NCBI GenBank assembly: GCA_024752435.1
Contig: CP103034.1
Location: 558,001-622,000, forward strand
DNA from: Allantophomopsis cytisporea
Taxonomy: Eukaryota > Ascomycota > Leotiomycetes > Phacidiales > Phacidiaceae
Direction: 5' to 3'
Length of the DNA: 64,000 bases
Shown: positions 12,113 through 23,272 of the stretch, in pieces
How positions within the stretch are numbered: position 1 is the stretch's first letter
How the letters are laid out: each line of letters starts with the position of its first letter
Notes under the pieces: generated by a model
What the model saw: only the letters and a program-made list of their open reading frames with translations
Told to the model about the DNA's origin: nothing
The model's database searches: none
Translations under genes and position numbers: made by a program

Positions 12113-12859
12113 GATGGGCGACTCGTTGCGGTGTATATGGGGCAAACGAGGACGGTCGGCAGAATGCAAATGCGATGCGCCTTGAAGGTTGAAAATAAAA
12201 ATCTACGGCACAAGCGCTAACGCCCCAAGGGGCAGAAAAAGGCGGTGACAATCTCGAGCTTTATCGGTTCGCTCCACAAATCATTTTGAACCCTCAACTT
12301 TGCAAGATTGACAAATGCATAATAGACTTGCAGGAACTCAGAATTATCTTTATGTACATTCTCCAAACACTTACAAGACGCAATGTAAAGTCCTTTGGAT
12401 CTCTTATCCAGTCGTGCATCTAAGGTTTTTAATTTAAAGCCTCTTACTGGTCCTTGCTTAGCTGTGATTCGAGGATCTCGTACACATATATCATGGAGAA
12501 TGAAAACTCGGTACTCTACCACATGAGCATGGGCACCTGGTAGCAAGCAAACTGCAGCATATAACAATTACAACTGACACTCCATCCTTACGGAAGAACA
12601 TCTCCATGACTTCTACCATCTAAATAAACAGCAATATATTCAAAGTGCATTAACTCATGAACTTCTACCACAAGACCCGCAACTGAATGTTGAAAATGAA
12701 CATACCCGGTAGCTCAGGCACGCCGCACATCAATTCTTATCAGCACAATCGATAACCGCATCGATAAATTTTGTGAGCCACCCAAAGCATCAAGACAATC
12801 CAATCCGAACCAATCCCAATCCCAACCCAACCCAACCCAACCCATAACCAACCACAAAG
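12113..12859. promoter_or_regulatory. Divergent promoter region, NOG1 / URA5
   Basis: 747 bp between two divergent starts. A minus-strand frame at 12217-12567 has no recognisable protein features and is rejected. The URA5-proximal end holds a CCCAA repeat run, listed separately. No specific factor site is claimed. Confidence 0.45.
12800..12845 (+). repeat. CCAAT/CCCAA short tandem repeat just upstream of URA5
   Basis: Degenerate CAATC units pass into four perfect CCCAA units (12821-12840), ending about 15 bp before the URA5 ATG at 12860. This places the repeat in the 5' leader or core promoter. The C-rich strand could slip in length. Confidence 0.75.
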
Positions 12860-13623
12860 ATGACCACTCTCCCACAATACAAGATCGACTTCCTCAAGTC
12901 CGCCATCGACGGCGGCGTGTAAGCAGCCCCCCAGGCCCTCAAACACCGACCCAGGCTCACAGACAAAACAGGCTCAAGTTCGGCAGCTTCGAGCTCAAAT
13001 CCAAGCGCAGATCACCGTACTTCTTCAACGCGGGAGATTTCTACCGCGCGGACCTCCTGCAGGCGATATCCGTGGCGTTCGCGCAGACGATCATCGCGGC
13101 CGAGGCGTCGGGCGAGCTGCAGTTCGACATTGTGTTCGGGCCAGCGTACAAGGGGATTCCGCTGGCGGTGAGCACGGTGGACAAGATCGCGCAGCTGGCG
13201 CCGGCGAAGTTCGCGCAGCTTTGCTACTCGTTTGACCGCAAGGAGGCAAAGGATCATGGGGAGGGCGGCAACATTGTGGGCGCGCCGTTGAAGGGGAAGA
13301 GGGTGCTGATTGTGGATGATGTGGTCACTGCTGGCACCGCCAAGCGGGAGGCTATCGAGAAGATTCGTAAGGAGGGCGGTATCGTTGCTGGTATTGTTGT
13401 TGCTTTGGATCGTATGGAGAAGCTGCCTGCGCCGGGGGGCGACGATGTTGCTACGCCTATGCCTAGTGCTATTGGTGAGATCAGAAAGGAGTATGGCATT
13501 CCGGTGCTCAGCATTTTGACGCTCAATGATATTATTGGGGGCCTTCAAGAGCAGGGTACTAGCTCTGCGGATGATATCAAGAGATTGGAGGAATACAGGG
13601 CTAAGTACAAGGCTAGCGATTAG
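12860..13623 (+). CDS. URA5: Orotate phosphoribosyltransferase
   Basis: Converts orotate and PRPP to orotidine 5'-monophosphate, step five of pyrimidine synthesis. Two exons (12860-12918 and 12972-13623, intron 53 bp) give 236 residues. The splice falls inside AIDGGVLKFGSFELKSK. Conserved blocks are SPYFFNAGDFYRADLL, FGPAYKGIPLA, the flexible catalytic loop around YSFDRKEAKDHGEGG, and the PRPP-binding motif VLIVDDVVTAGTA (about residue 130). The start agrees with the family's short N-terminus. Only the first 19 codons lie in exon 1. The coding sequence is noticeably more GC-rich than its flanks at the 5' half. Confidence 0.97.
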
Positions 13624-13754
13624 GTATTTCAGTGAACATAAGCAGTTCTACTGACAAGCTCATCAGAGTGGCTTGGTTATTGCAAAAGACATTATTTGTA
13701 AGCTTCAGGAGCACCTTTGACTACCCCTTACACTCTCATTGATCAAAAATCTAC

Positions 13755-14830
13755 TCAGCCATATGCTGTTCTCTGCTCAAGTGGCTTAATCTCACGCACC
13801 TATGAACATGTTAGCAGTTGACAAGTCAGCCTTATCCTGCAAGTACTCACCATGTCTACCCATTTGCCTCCTCCGAATTGAACCTTACTCGGCCCCTTAT
13901 TCACGAAACCGAAGCCTTCATAATACTCTACTAAATGCTGCAGGATGTCAGCAATCGCAAGGCGCAAGTGACTCAAATGGTCTTACATCGTGTGCAATCA
14001 AAGCAAACCGATCAGCGATGCCCGCCGTGGAATACTGCTGAATATAAGCCGTCAACAAAGTACGTCCTAGACCACGCTTATGGAAGCCGGGAGCTACAGC
14101 GAAAGAATGCAAGCAGATAGTACGTCCATCTTCACGGTGTCCGACATTGGTCGGCGCCGGATTCACACTGTCCCAGTCCTTTGGATAGTCCATGGCGTCA
14201 TCGGTAACCACGTCAGCCGTCGTTCTGGTAGCAACAACATACGCAAGTAACACTTGAACGTCAGATCGGCCGGTTTCGACAGGTCGTGCGGCCTTCAAGG
14301 TGGCCACTTGCAGTTCCCCCTGCTTTGCTGTCTCAGGATTGACGGTGGAGAAGAGACCGAGACACAACTCTCCGCATTTCGAAAGCCGGTAGACAAACTA
14401 TACAAATCAGACAGATTCTTCGTTATATTGAGGATCATAATATAGTGCCGCATAAAAATCCAGTGAGATTATCTGCATATGATAGAATCCCCCGACATCT
14501 GATGATATGACATCACGTGACGCCAATAGTGGCGGTTTCGGATTTTGAGGTCTCGTGGAAATAAGAAATGAATATTCATATGCATACCTTTTCCCTAGTG
14601 CATCTTTCCCGCGGATTATCGAAAGCAGATTCCTCCAATGCCACACAACTTTCGAGGTCGGAGATAGTCAGTAATCGGGTGCTTGGGTACAAGTTCATCA
14701 GAGACCTGGGATCGTCCTTGGGCGGATTAGGATGGAGAACCACCTGGCCGGCAACGTTATGACCGCCCGGAGCATCCTGGTGATCGGCCTGTTTCGGGCT
14801 TGCCGTCAGTTGGAGTGGCTTATCTTCCAT
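13755..14830 (-). CDS. GNAT-family N-acetyltransferase, arylalkylamine type
   Basis: Four exons (14588-14830, 13987-14397, 13851-13937, 13755-13799) join in phase to 261 residues. The acetyl-CoA binding signature is clear: LHSFAVAPGFHKRGLGRTLL (Q/RxxGxG-type loop, KRGLGR) in exon 2. A C-terminal YYEGFGFVNKGPSKVQFGG strand-helix follows, typical of GNAT enzymes. The N-terminal region has DLESCVALEESAFDNPRERC, resembling the serotonin/arylalkylamine acetyltransferase group. Substrate is unknown: arylalkylamine is a family-level guess, and polyamine or another small amine is possible. It converges on URA5, with only 131 bp between stops. Confidence 0.82.
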
Positions 14831-15535
14831 GGTTAGATCTGGCGAGGAATGTTGGTGTTTCTGCTTTTTCTGTATGGATTTCGCAAGATTTGTAAGTCTG
14901 CCTGCCGGGTTTCCTTTTTCACTTTTTGGCGACGATCATAGGCGTAGACAATATAAGGTAGGTAGGGTATTATGTCACTGGTAGTATGCAAATGCGCCGA
15001 GTAGCGCGACGGGTATGAGGTGGTTTGTTCTAGCCGGTTCTTTGTTCAGTGTAAGGAAGGGTATGACAATATCGTGTCTTGATTGAATGCTTGATTGTCT
15101 GATTGTTTGGAAATGTATTCTTCTCTTGATGGTAGTAGAGTGGGTAGGTAGTACTTGGAGCAAGAATTAAGAAAAGGTTCAGCCAAGGACCGAGGGAGCA
15201 GGTAAAGTCAGACAGGATTTTTTCTCACAAATGAGAATGAGCACCAGAAGGGACTACATACATACCTTTTTCTGGATCCGTTACTTAGAAAAAAGGCACA
15301 TTCTTAGCTGTTCACCAACCACCTCATTTCACTACGAGTACTATACGCAGCTTGGCAAGTACATAACGATCACAGAGTGCGCAAGTCGACACAAGACCAT
15401 GGCACATCGTCATTATTCGCTTGGAATTTGTGGCGTTGAACGGTGGATGCCCAGCCACCTCTCCCGCACGAGTACTGGCACGACTGGGTAAGTAAGAAGG
15501 TATTATGTATGTACTAAGTATGTAAGTAAGAAAGA

Positions 15536-15540
<5 letters not shown>

Positions 15541-15568
<28 letters not shown>
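15541..15568. repeat. (AG)14 microsatellite
   Basis: A perfect AG dinucleotide run of 28 nt follows a GA-rich lead-in (15531-15540). A CT-rich partner lies about 200 bp downstream at 15758-15786. Confidence 0.95.
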
Positions 15569-15571
<3 letters not shown>

Positions 15572-15757
15572 GGTAAGTATGCGATAGTAGAGAGCAAGGT
15601 TTCGTAAGTATGAGGGTTTTGAGTGGTTTTGCACTGGATTGATTGGATGGTGATTATTGGGTGAATGGCGAGCTGCACCACTACCTTACTGGCGGTGCTG
15701 CATATATGTAATGTATGTGTGTGTAAGAGAGTGTATGCGTACGGCACTGCAGTCTGG

Positions 15758-15786
15758 AGCTCTCTGTCTCTCTCTCTCTCACTCTC
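15758..15786. repeat. CT-rich run, complementary partner of the AG microsatellite
   Basis: CTCTCTG followed by seven TC units (15767-15780) and a short interrupted tail. Being the complement of the AG run at 15541, the two could pair in single-stranded DNA or RNA. Confidence 0.85.
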
Positions 15787-16504
15787 ATACATACATAGTT
15801 AGGTAGGCTACATATATAGTCAAATCATGCAGTAAGTATAAATAAGGTAGACAGTGTAAGGCAGAGCGTATTCCATGCCTCTCCTCTCCTCTTCTCTCCT
15901 CTACTTTACCTTGTTGACCTTGTTTTTGCTGTGCTTTATCTGTCTGTGGTGCTCATTATTCCTTGCCTGCTTCTGCTAACTTCCTTGCGTGCAGATGCAA
16001 TAACAACCCGGTGAAGTAATAAAGAAGTCCTTCACATGCAATTTATACAAGCTACTTGCTGAAATATCCCTTCATCGCATCATGCAGCATCGTATCTTTT
16101 GGAGAAACGTCTGAAAACGTTGCGAAGGTTGGTGAAACGTAGTGCAAGCCGGGCGCAGTCGCAGGAACATCATCATGTTCATCATGACTTCCGTAATGCT
16201 GATCCATGGTATTGCGCGTTTCCGAGGCTCAGAAGGACTCAGTGGTACTAAGTGAGTATTGTGGGACACTGTGATATTGTAACACTTTAACACTGAGACA
16301 ATCGCATTTTCTGGAGGAGGGGCTTTGGTTTAAGGTGAGTGCTATCTTCTGTATCGTATGTCCCTATCTTATGTATGTATCACACAAGTATGTTCGATGG
16401 GCCGACGAGGGGGCCCACATGCGGAAGTCAAGAATAGATAGAGATATATACATACCTACATACATCGAACTCTTGGTGAAGGTGGGGGAGAGGTAGGATC
16501 TAGC

Positions 16505-16566
16505 TACTAGGTATGGATGTATGTATGTAGGTAGGTATGGATGTATGTACGTGTATGTAGGTGTGA
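16505..16566. repeat. TATG/GTAG tetranucleotide-rich stretch
   Basis: Two copies of GGTATGGATGTATGTA (16510 and 16533 areas) are separated by GTAGGTAG. Similar TACATAC stretches occur around 16440-16465. Confidence 0.75.
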
Positions 16567-16738
16567 TGAGCGAGAACGAGGATAATGTACCGTATTCGAC
16601 CAGGTATATTTTGCAGGTGAGAGAGGTAACGACTCGACTCGACTCAACGAGTAAGAATCACTCCCCGCTCACAAGGTTGTAGGTAGTTGGTGACCAGGTA
16701 CCGTGCGTCATATCACGGTAGAAACTGTTATGGAGATA

Positions 16739-16820
16739 GGTGGTGATGATGGTGGAAGCGGAGGAGGAGGTGGAGGCAGAGGTGGAGGAGGCAGAGGTGG
16801 AGGTGGAGAGGTGGAGAGAA
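16739..16820. repeat. GGTGGA/GGAGGA purine-rich minisatellite
   Basis: Repeated GGTGGAGG and GGAGGCAGAGG units with runs of paired Gs. The strand is almost all purine. Such a tract could form triplex or G-rich structure; that is inference from composition. A pyrimidine-rich block lies about 60 bp further on. Confidence 0.8.
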
Positions 16821-16887
16821 CATGGTCCGTATGAAGCATGAGTGAGAGCGAGAGTGAGAGGAGAGTGAGAGTAACACTACACTCACA

Positions 16888-16945
16888 TCAAGCTCTCCCT
16901 CTTTCTTTCTCTCTCTCTCTCCCCCTCCGTCTCTCTCTTCCTGCT
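16888..16945. repeat. CT-rich polypyrimidine tract
   Basis: CTCTCCCTCTTTCTTTCT followed by CT runs and a CCCCCTCC step. It lies opposite in composition to the purine block at 16739-16820. Confidence 0.8.
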
Positions 16946-17697
16946 GAGTGATCAACCATCTCTCTCACTCTTATTCTTACCCTCACCCCTTCAACTATAA
17001 CAAGACACGAAGCAAGATCAAGCAGACACGACATACACGACAGACACAGCAGATCATAGTCAGACTCATTTAGACACACCTCGTAACCAAAAACGTAAGC
17101 TGGCAAAGCCACTACTGAATCTGGTAGATGTTGAAGAAGGAAGCAGAATAATAGAGAATGATACCGAGTGAGAGAACTTAACTTAAACATCCAAATCCCC
17201 GACTCGACTCGATTCGACTCGACGAAACAAATACCGACCAAGAAAGGTGACTAACCGGTAATATCAAACCTCACCTCACCTACTTACGATCTACTACCGA
17301 CTACTACTCCTACTACTACCACCTTGATTATCTACCTCATCTCATCATATACATACTTTCTGACATAACATTCGCCCGTTACTTTGATTACTTTATTATC
17401 GCATCTAAACTACTGGGTCCCTGCATATTCTATTGTCCCTCTTATTGCTCTGTCGTCCTCCGTGCGTCTCGTCTGATTCTTTAATCATCGACTTCCTTCC
17501 TTCCTTCCGCCTTACACCTCACACCTTACGCCTCCCGCTTGCTGCCTATCTAATAAGCCAGCACTCCCTTTAAAGACTTCAGCCTTTCCCGAATTTCCTT
17601 GAAACTCCGTGATCTTTTTATCTCGCGGGGTCAAGATTACGCTGTGGAACATCGATTTACCTTTTCCTGTATACATATCCGACATCCGCTTACCAAC

Positions 17698-19152
17698 ATG
17701 TAAATAAGCCAATCTACAACACATTATACTTTTTACAAACTAACAGATCGTACAGGCATTTGACCATCAATATCACTGCCTCTGAGGAGGAGGCGCCCGA
17801 ACAAGATCTTTTGAACCTCGAACTCCCCTCCGACGGTACTATCAGCCTACTCAAAGACTCCATTCAAGATGACGCCCGTATCCCGAAGAGTTCACAACAC
17901 CTCTACCACAACGGTCAACTTTTACTCGATGACTCCAAGACTATGGATGAGCTTCACATTGTCGATGGTGACATGCTTTCCCTACACATTCGAGACATGA
18001 GCGGTAGTACCGGTGTGCGGCCACCGGCGGCGGGCAGACCAGCGCAAGACACACCGCAACGCGGCGCACGAGGCGATCCAGATCCGGAGTTGATGAGGCT
18101 ACAAATTCTTGGCGATCCGCGCATGAGACAGCAGGCGCAACAACAAAGACCAGAACTGGCTGCAGCTCTCGACAGCCCCCAGCGATTCGCGCAGTTATGG
18201 CATGAGATGGCGGATGCCGAGAGGAGGGAACGTGCTATGCGCCAGCAGCGGATCGCGGATCTGAACGCTGACCCATTTGATGTGGACGCGCAGATGAGAA
18301 TTGCTGAGATGATTCGGGAAGAACGGGTACAAGAAAATCTACAAAATGCTATCGAGCATAATCCTGAGGGTATGGTGATCCAAAAAATGGCGGAGAATAG
18401 CTTTTACTAACTACTTAATAGTCTTTGGACGAGTTCACATGCTCTATATTGATGTCGAGGTGAACGGCCACAAGGTAAAAGCTTTTGTGGATTCCGGAGC
18501 CCAGGCCACGATTATGTCACCATCATGCGCCGAAACATGCGGTATCATGCGATTGGTCGATAAAAGATTTGCTGGTATTGCAAAGGGTGTTGGGACAGCA
18601 GCAATATTGGGACGAGTGCATTCAGCTCAAATAAAGATTGGGAGCCTCTTCCTAGCCTGTAGTTTCACAGTCATGGAGGGCAAGGACGTCGATTTATTGC
18701 TTGGACTTGACATGCTCAAGAGACATCAAGCTTCCATCGATCTCGCGAAGGACAAGCTCATCATTCAAGGCGTGGAAGTACCTTTCCTTGGGGAAGCTGA
18801 TATTCCACAAGCATTGGAGGAAGCTCAAGTAGATGAGCCGAAAGTAGCCGGGCCAGGCGGAACATCGATTGGCGGGCGAACAGGGGTCATCACTGGACCA
18901 TCAGCACCCCAAGCAGGCCCATCAACTCCTCAACCACAGGCAGCATCCGGCTTTCAAGGTCCAGGTCAACCTTTGGGATCATCATCAGCTGCGTCGCCGG
19001 CTGCACAGAGTCCAGCTCCGCAAGCAAATATTTCCGCGCAATCCGTTGACACGATCATGGCGCTGGGATTCAGTAGGGAGGAGGCGGTCGGCGCTCTGAA
19101 GGCGGTAGGCGGTAACGTTGAGATGGCGGCAGCTTTACTCTTCCAAGGCTAA
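17698..19152 (+). CDS. DDI1: DNA damage-inducible protein 1 (ubiquitin shuttle / retroviral-type aspartyl protease)
   Basis: Shuttles ubiquitinated clients to the proteasome and carries a retropepsin-like protease fold. Exons 17698-17699, 17756-18369 and 18422-19152 give 448 residues. The domain order is textbook: ubiquitin-like domain at about 1-80 (starting MHLTINITASEEEAPEQ), a helical linker, an aspartyl-protease domain from about 205 with VFGRVHMLYIDVEVNGH and the catalytic DSGAQ near residue 231, a Pro/Gln/Ser-rich linker, then a C-terminal UBA domain (VDTIMALGFSREEAVGAL, about 410-447). The second intron (18370-18421) is required, because the unspliced frame stops at 18408. No upstream in-frame ATG exists without splicing, and only the split ATG gives a normal UBL start. 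The split-start call is inferred; the protein identity is secure. Confidence 0.93.
17700..17755 (+). promoter_or_regulatory. DDI1 intron that splits the start codon
   Basis: A 56-bp interval with donor GTAAAT and acceptor ACAG. Removing it joins AT (17698-17699) to G (17756), making the ATG that opens the DDI1 frame. In unspliced RNA the same AT is followed by G and then TAA, so it reads AUG-UAA, a minimal start-stop. Confidence 0.7.
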
Positions 19153-19510
19153 GGGAGTTATCATTGGCGGCGTCTGGTGTGGCGAGGCTTGCTTTGCTCA
19201 ATATTGCATAGATAGACACAACGGCGTTTTTGTCGGTTTGGGCCAGGGCGAGGGCAAGGGCGAGGTCAAGATGGACAGAGGGTTTGATATTTAGTGCTGG
19301 ACCTGGATGTAGCATTGGCGGACTTGTGTTTTCATGGTTTGCTGAAGAGCCGGACGTATATTACACTTGGACTTTTAAGTGTGTTTGTCAAATAGCGTGC
19401 GTTTGACAAATAATACCTTCAATGCATGCTTCATAAATGCTTCGATGGCACGACCACATAATCTAAACTTTTCATTGATGGTATCAACTTGCAAAACTAG
19501 TTCCCTTGGT
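19153..19510. other. Convergent 3' spacer between DDI1 and RRP8
   Basis: 358 bp between two stop codons on opposite strands. It contains the 3' UTRs of both genes. A minus-strand frame at 19070-19315 overlaps the DDI1 UBA code and is a shadow. Confidence 0.5.
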
Positions 19511-21013
19511 TTATCTCAACTTGTAAACACACGGCTTTAACACTCCCGCCTCACTAGAAACAGGCACATCCTCCTCATCGATGAACTTCGCCTTGGACGC
19601 CTTTCTCTTCCACGTCTCCCCCGTCATCTTCTCCATACCCTGGGGTACAGGAACACACTTCCCCTTGATAGGACTGGCAGCCTTAACAAAGTGCATCTTC
19701 ACGAACATGCGATTACTCAAATCCACCGCCCGCTCATTCTGCAACACAAAGCCCCTCTTGGCCAGCACCTCAACAAACGCACTAACATCCGTCTCAGCCT
19801 TGACCTCATCATGCCCATCAACCTCAACAGCCAAATCGGCGTCGTCCGCCGCCTCCTGCATCCGATTCAGCGTCTTCTTATCCATCTTCTTGCGATTCCC
19901 AACACTATGCTCAACGACCTTCTTCCCACCCGCCCCAGCAGCCTTGCCCACCCGCCCGAAGCGCGACTTGATCTCCGCCACCCACAGCTCGCCTTTCCAC
20001 CGCAGCACGCGCCACGCCTCCTCGATGAAATCCACCCAGTTCGTGCCCATGAGCGCCAGACAGAAAACCGCCACGTCAACGCTCCCATCCGCCAACGGCA
20101 GATTCGCAATGTCGGCTTTGGTCACGAGCGCGCTCGGCGACTGCAGGTCGAAGCTGTGCACCACCACCTTCAGCTTCTTCTTGTCCTTCTCCAGCTGCGT
20201 GCTCAGGCCCGCGTCTCCGCACCCCAGGTCTGCGATCGTGCATACGCCGTCGGTGCGTGGTAGCGGCAGGTGCTCGATCCCCTTGACCTTCTCGACTACG
20301 TCCTCTTTGTTCGGGTTGCCGCGCTGGGGCCCGCGGATCTTGCCCCGTAGTCGCACTGCTGCTACGTAGCCGTCTACTGGGTTCTCGGGCCACACTTCTA
20401 CTTGTCGTCGGAAGCCCTCGTGGTATTCGGTGAACATCTCTGGGTTCGTCGAGAAGAGGTCGAAGGATTTGGTTGAGGGTGTTGTGTATAGCTCTTGGTT
20501 CAGGTGGCGGAAGCGCGCAGAGATCAGTTTCTGGCGCATGGATGCTTGGAGCGGGGTGAGTTTTGGCTCGGCCTTCTTGGGAGCGGTGACAGCAGTAGAT
20601 TTCGGCGCAGAAGCCGATTCAGATGGGTCATCACCACCAGCGGCCTTCGCTTTCTTCTCCTTCTTCTTCTCCTTCAGTGTCTTTGCCTTCGGTCCCTTCT
20701 CTTGCTTCTTGCCCTTGCCCCCAGTTGTCTCCTCTGCTCCCTCGCCCTCTCCATCCCCTCCTTCCTCTCCCTCCTTGCCCACCTTCTGCTTCTTCTCCTT
20801 CGGCGCCGCTGGCTTGCCTTCAATCACGGACTCCCATAGCTCCGCGAGGTTGTTCCCGTCCACACCCTTCGTCTTGCGCTTCCGCTTCTTGCTCGGCTTC
20901 TCGGCTTCGTTGGTCTCTGTTCCGGCTGCTTTGGCGGGCTTGGGTGTTGGCGCAGCTGCGCTTTGCGTGCGCAGCGCACTCGAATCGACAGACCATCCGG
21001 AGACGGCGAACAT
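19511..21013 (-). CDS. RRP8: 25S rRNA adenine-N1 methyltransferase RRP8
   Basis: Nucleolar methyltransferase that makes m1A in large-subunit rRNA (position 645 in yeast). Single exon, 500 residues. Residues about 20-150 are Lys/Glu-rich with KKRKRKTKG and KEKKKEKKAK, a nucleolar-type disordered arm. The family entry motif LTPLQASMRQKLISARFRHL lies near 155, followed by NQELYTTPS. The methyltransferase core begins with VCTIADLGCGDAGL (SAM-binding, about residue 260) and continues with DIANLPLADGSVDVAVFCLA and LMGTNWVDFIEEAWRVL. The C-terminus ends KPCVYKLR as expected for the family. ATG at 21013 is the only reasonable start. The long antisense frames here are GC-biased shadows. Confidence 0.95.
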   Translation of the reverse strand: MFAVSGWSVDSSALRTQSAAAPTPKPAKAAGTETNEAEKPSKKRKRKTKGVDGNNLAELWESVIEGKPAAPKEKKQKVGKEGEEGGDGEGEGAEETTGGKGKKQEKGPKAKTLKEKKKEKKAKAAGGDDPSESASAPKSTAVTAPKKAEPKLTPLQASMRQKLISARFRHLNQELYTTPSTKSFDLFSTNPEMFTEYHEGFRRQVEVWPENPVDGYVAAVRLRGKIRGPQRGNPNKEDVVEKVKGIEHLPLPRTDGVCTIADLGCGDAGLSTQLEKDKKKLKVVVHSFDLQSPSALVTKADIANLPLADGSVDVAVFCLALMGTNWVDFIEEAWRVLRWKGELWVAEIKSRFGRVGKAAGAGGKKVVEHSVGNRKKMDKKTLNRMQEAADDADLAVEVDGHDEVKAETDVSAFVEVLAKRGFVLQNERAVDLSNRMFVKMHFVKAASPIKGKCVPVPQGMEKMTGETWKRKASKAKFIDEEDVPVSSEAGVLKPCVYKLR

Positions 21014-21460
21014 TGTGATGCGTTGCTTCTAATCCGCTGTAGTTTGCCCCCCGTCTATGCTAGTCTAAGAGTGATTGATAATTCGTAGAGGCTGAAAATA
21101 GATCCCGGGAATTATGGAGAAAGATTTATTCGTTGTTGGGCTAGTGGATTGACGGAATGTGGTTGCTATCGCGAGCTTTGTTCATCTCATGCTTTTTTTT
21201 TCTGCTGGGAATTTCTGGTGTTCGCTTGCCTTTCCCCAGCTTTTTTCTTCTTTTTTTTCCCTTCTGCGGCGGGACCAGCCGCTTGGGTGTGGTTGATAGT
21301 GAGCTCTAATCGGTGGTCCTACATGCCTGCTACCCAGCAACGCCATCAAAAAAAAAAGATCGGAGAATCTCGCTCACTCAGATCTTCAGATCCTTAGATC
21401 CCCCGAATATCTTCTGCACTCCCCTTGCTTGGAGATGGTTGGTACGGAGATATATCCTTA

Positions 21461-21490
21461 CATCATCATCATCATCATCATCGTCATCAC
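21461..21490. repeat. (CAT)n microsatellite
   Basis: Six CAT/ATC units in a row, then one with a G interruption and a further CATCAC. It is a trinucleotide run in noncoding DNA. Confidence 0.9.
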
Positions 21491-23240
21491 GGTCGTACAT
21501 AATATGATGAAGAACCGATGTTCGCCTTTAGTCTTCAGTCTAGAGTACATATCGATCTGGCGAGTTGGTGATTCGCTGCCCTGCACAACCTTGTGTGCCA
21601 ACTGGAGATGCCTCAAAGATACATAAATATGGCGGTACATACATAATATGATGTGTATGTATGTATGTACATTTCTCCCTCACTCCTCCGCTACCGGATA
21701 TCTGGAGTCTCTTCAGAAGTTTATATAGTTACAATCTCTCACTTGGTCGATCCACGCGTACAGTGTTCGGTACGTCTCATTGTGTGTCCATCTCGGCATC
21801 TTCCAATTCCGTACTACGCTTCATGTCTCAAGTGGTAAAGGTAATATATATGAAGCTCGATGCGTTTGAAGAAGCTCAAAGAAACCTTGAGTGAGCTGCA
21901 CAGGCAATCGAAAAGAGAACACTACATACAGTAGTGATCATGTTGATTGGCATGTATGATGGAAAGGTGGGACTGGCGGAGGGGCATGAATTGCTTGGTG
22001 ACCGCGTGAGTTATTATTGGCAACATTGTAGTTCATATTGCACTATGTAGTACTGGATTGTATGTATTATGTACATAGGTGTGTAAGCATATTTATGGTA
22101 TGTAATGCTCAAACACCAGTTCAGAGACCCATGGCTCTCCTTCGAGATATGCTGGATGTAGTATACATACGTATGTGGATGGTCTTTATAATATCACGAG
22201 AGCTTTAGTCATTGTGAACTCGAAACATCTTTTGTGGCGCACGGGAGAGTCTTAATTCGTCTTGGTGATGGAGTATCACAACACCCCAAATTACAGTGAG
22301 CGAGTGAGTGAGAAGTCAGTCGTACGCCATCGTCACAAAAACATCAACGGCTACCTTACCTTAATCTAACCCTTGTACGTGCGAATGGATTGGATCGTAT
22401 GAACCGGTAGCAATGCGTGCAATATATTCATACGTATGACATGTCATTGGAAAACGAGTACCGGGTTCCTGATGTTCCTGTAGGTTCACACCTGCAGGTT
22501 GTAACTGTCAGAAGTGGTGGAACAGATGAACGTCAGTTTAGGGGAAAGTGTAATTTGATTGGTTTTCTGTATAGCTGTATTATTCGTGACGGCTAGTAGG
22601 GGTGATGGATGCTGATGAACTTGATGGACTTGATGGATAACGATTAGTGATGGGCTGATGAGTGATCAACGAGGAGTAACGAACGATACATAATGATGCT
22701 GCTGATGATGATGATTCATTCACTCATTCATGGTCATCCGTTGACTATGGACTGAAGGGTCGGAGACATTCAATGAGCTTTGACTGGGTTCGACGAGTTC
22801 AATAGCTTTTTGAAGGGCGATGAGAAGGGCTCTCGGCCATTTAGTTGGAGGGAGATCTCTGGATCTCTGGATCGCAGCCAATCCATGTTGGGTCTGGGTC
22901 GAATGCGAATTTCTTCGTGGATGCTAGTGGATGCTTCCACTCGGTGGGTGTAGTGGATGTGGTGGGTGTTCATCTCGAGATCGCTCGGATGCCGTTCTAG
23001 GACATGACTGTCCTCTTCTCTCGGACCACAATGAGGCACATGTCCGACTCACTCACTTTTTGCCAACGAAGACCGATCAGATGGATGTGTAAGTATTGAG
23101 TCCATTGTGGAAAACATCACACATCGATGTCGAATGGTTCATTAATCGAGGAAGAGAAGAAGAGAAAGAAAACGAAGAGGGAAGAGGAAAAGGTGGAAGA
23201 AAAGGGTAAAAGCGAGAAGAGAGAAGAAAATCATAAGGTA

Positions 23241-23272
23241 ATCAATCAATCATTCATTCATTCATTCATTCA
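23241..23272. repeat. (ATTC)n / (AATC)n microsatellite
   Basis: ATCAATCAAT followed by CATT units to 23270, a tetranucleotide repeat of about five units. Confidence 0.9.

Larger units (their letters stand above)
14831..17697. other. 2.9-kb repeat-rich noncoding region upstream of DDI1
   Basis: No supported gene. Short frames on both strands are low-complexity products of microsatellites. The region holds a (GA) run and (CT) run about 200 bp apart, TATG/TACA-type tetranucleotide stretches, a GGTGGA purine block and a facing CT-rich block, then a pyrimidine-rich leader. It contains the promoters of the GNAT gene (left end) and DDI1 (right end). Confidence 0.6.

Noticed and set aside
12217..12567. 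116-codon minus-strand frame upstream of NOG1
   Set aside because: Lies in the divergent promoter spacer and has no recognisable feature.
20430..21032. 200-codon Ser/Phe-rich plus-strand frame
   Set aside because: Antisense to the Lys/Glu-rich arm of RRP8, which reads as Phe/Ser/Leu on the other strand.
22770..23039. 89-codon minus-strand frame
   Set aside because: Single, short, His/Arg-rich, with no neighbours or splice sites to support it.
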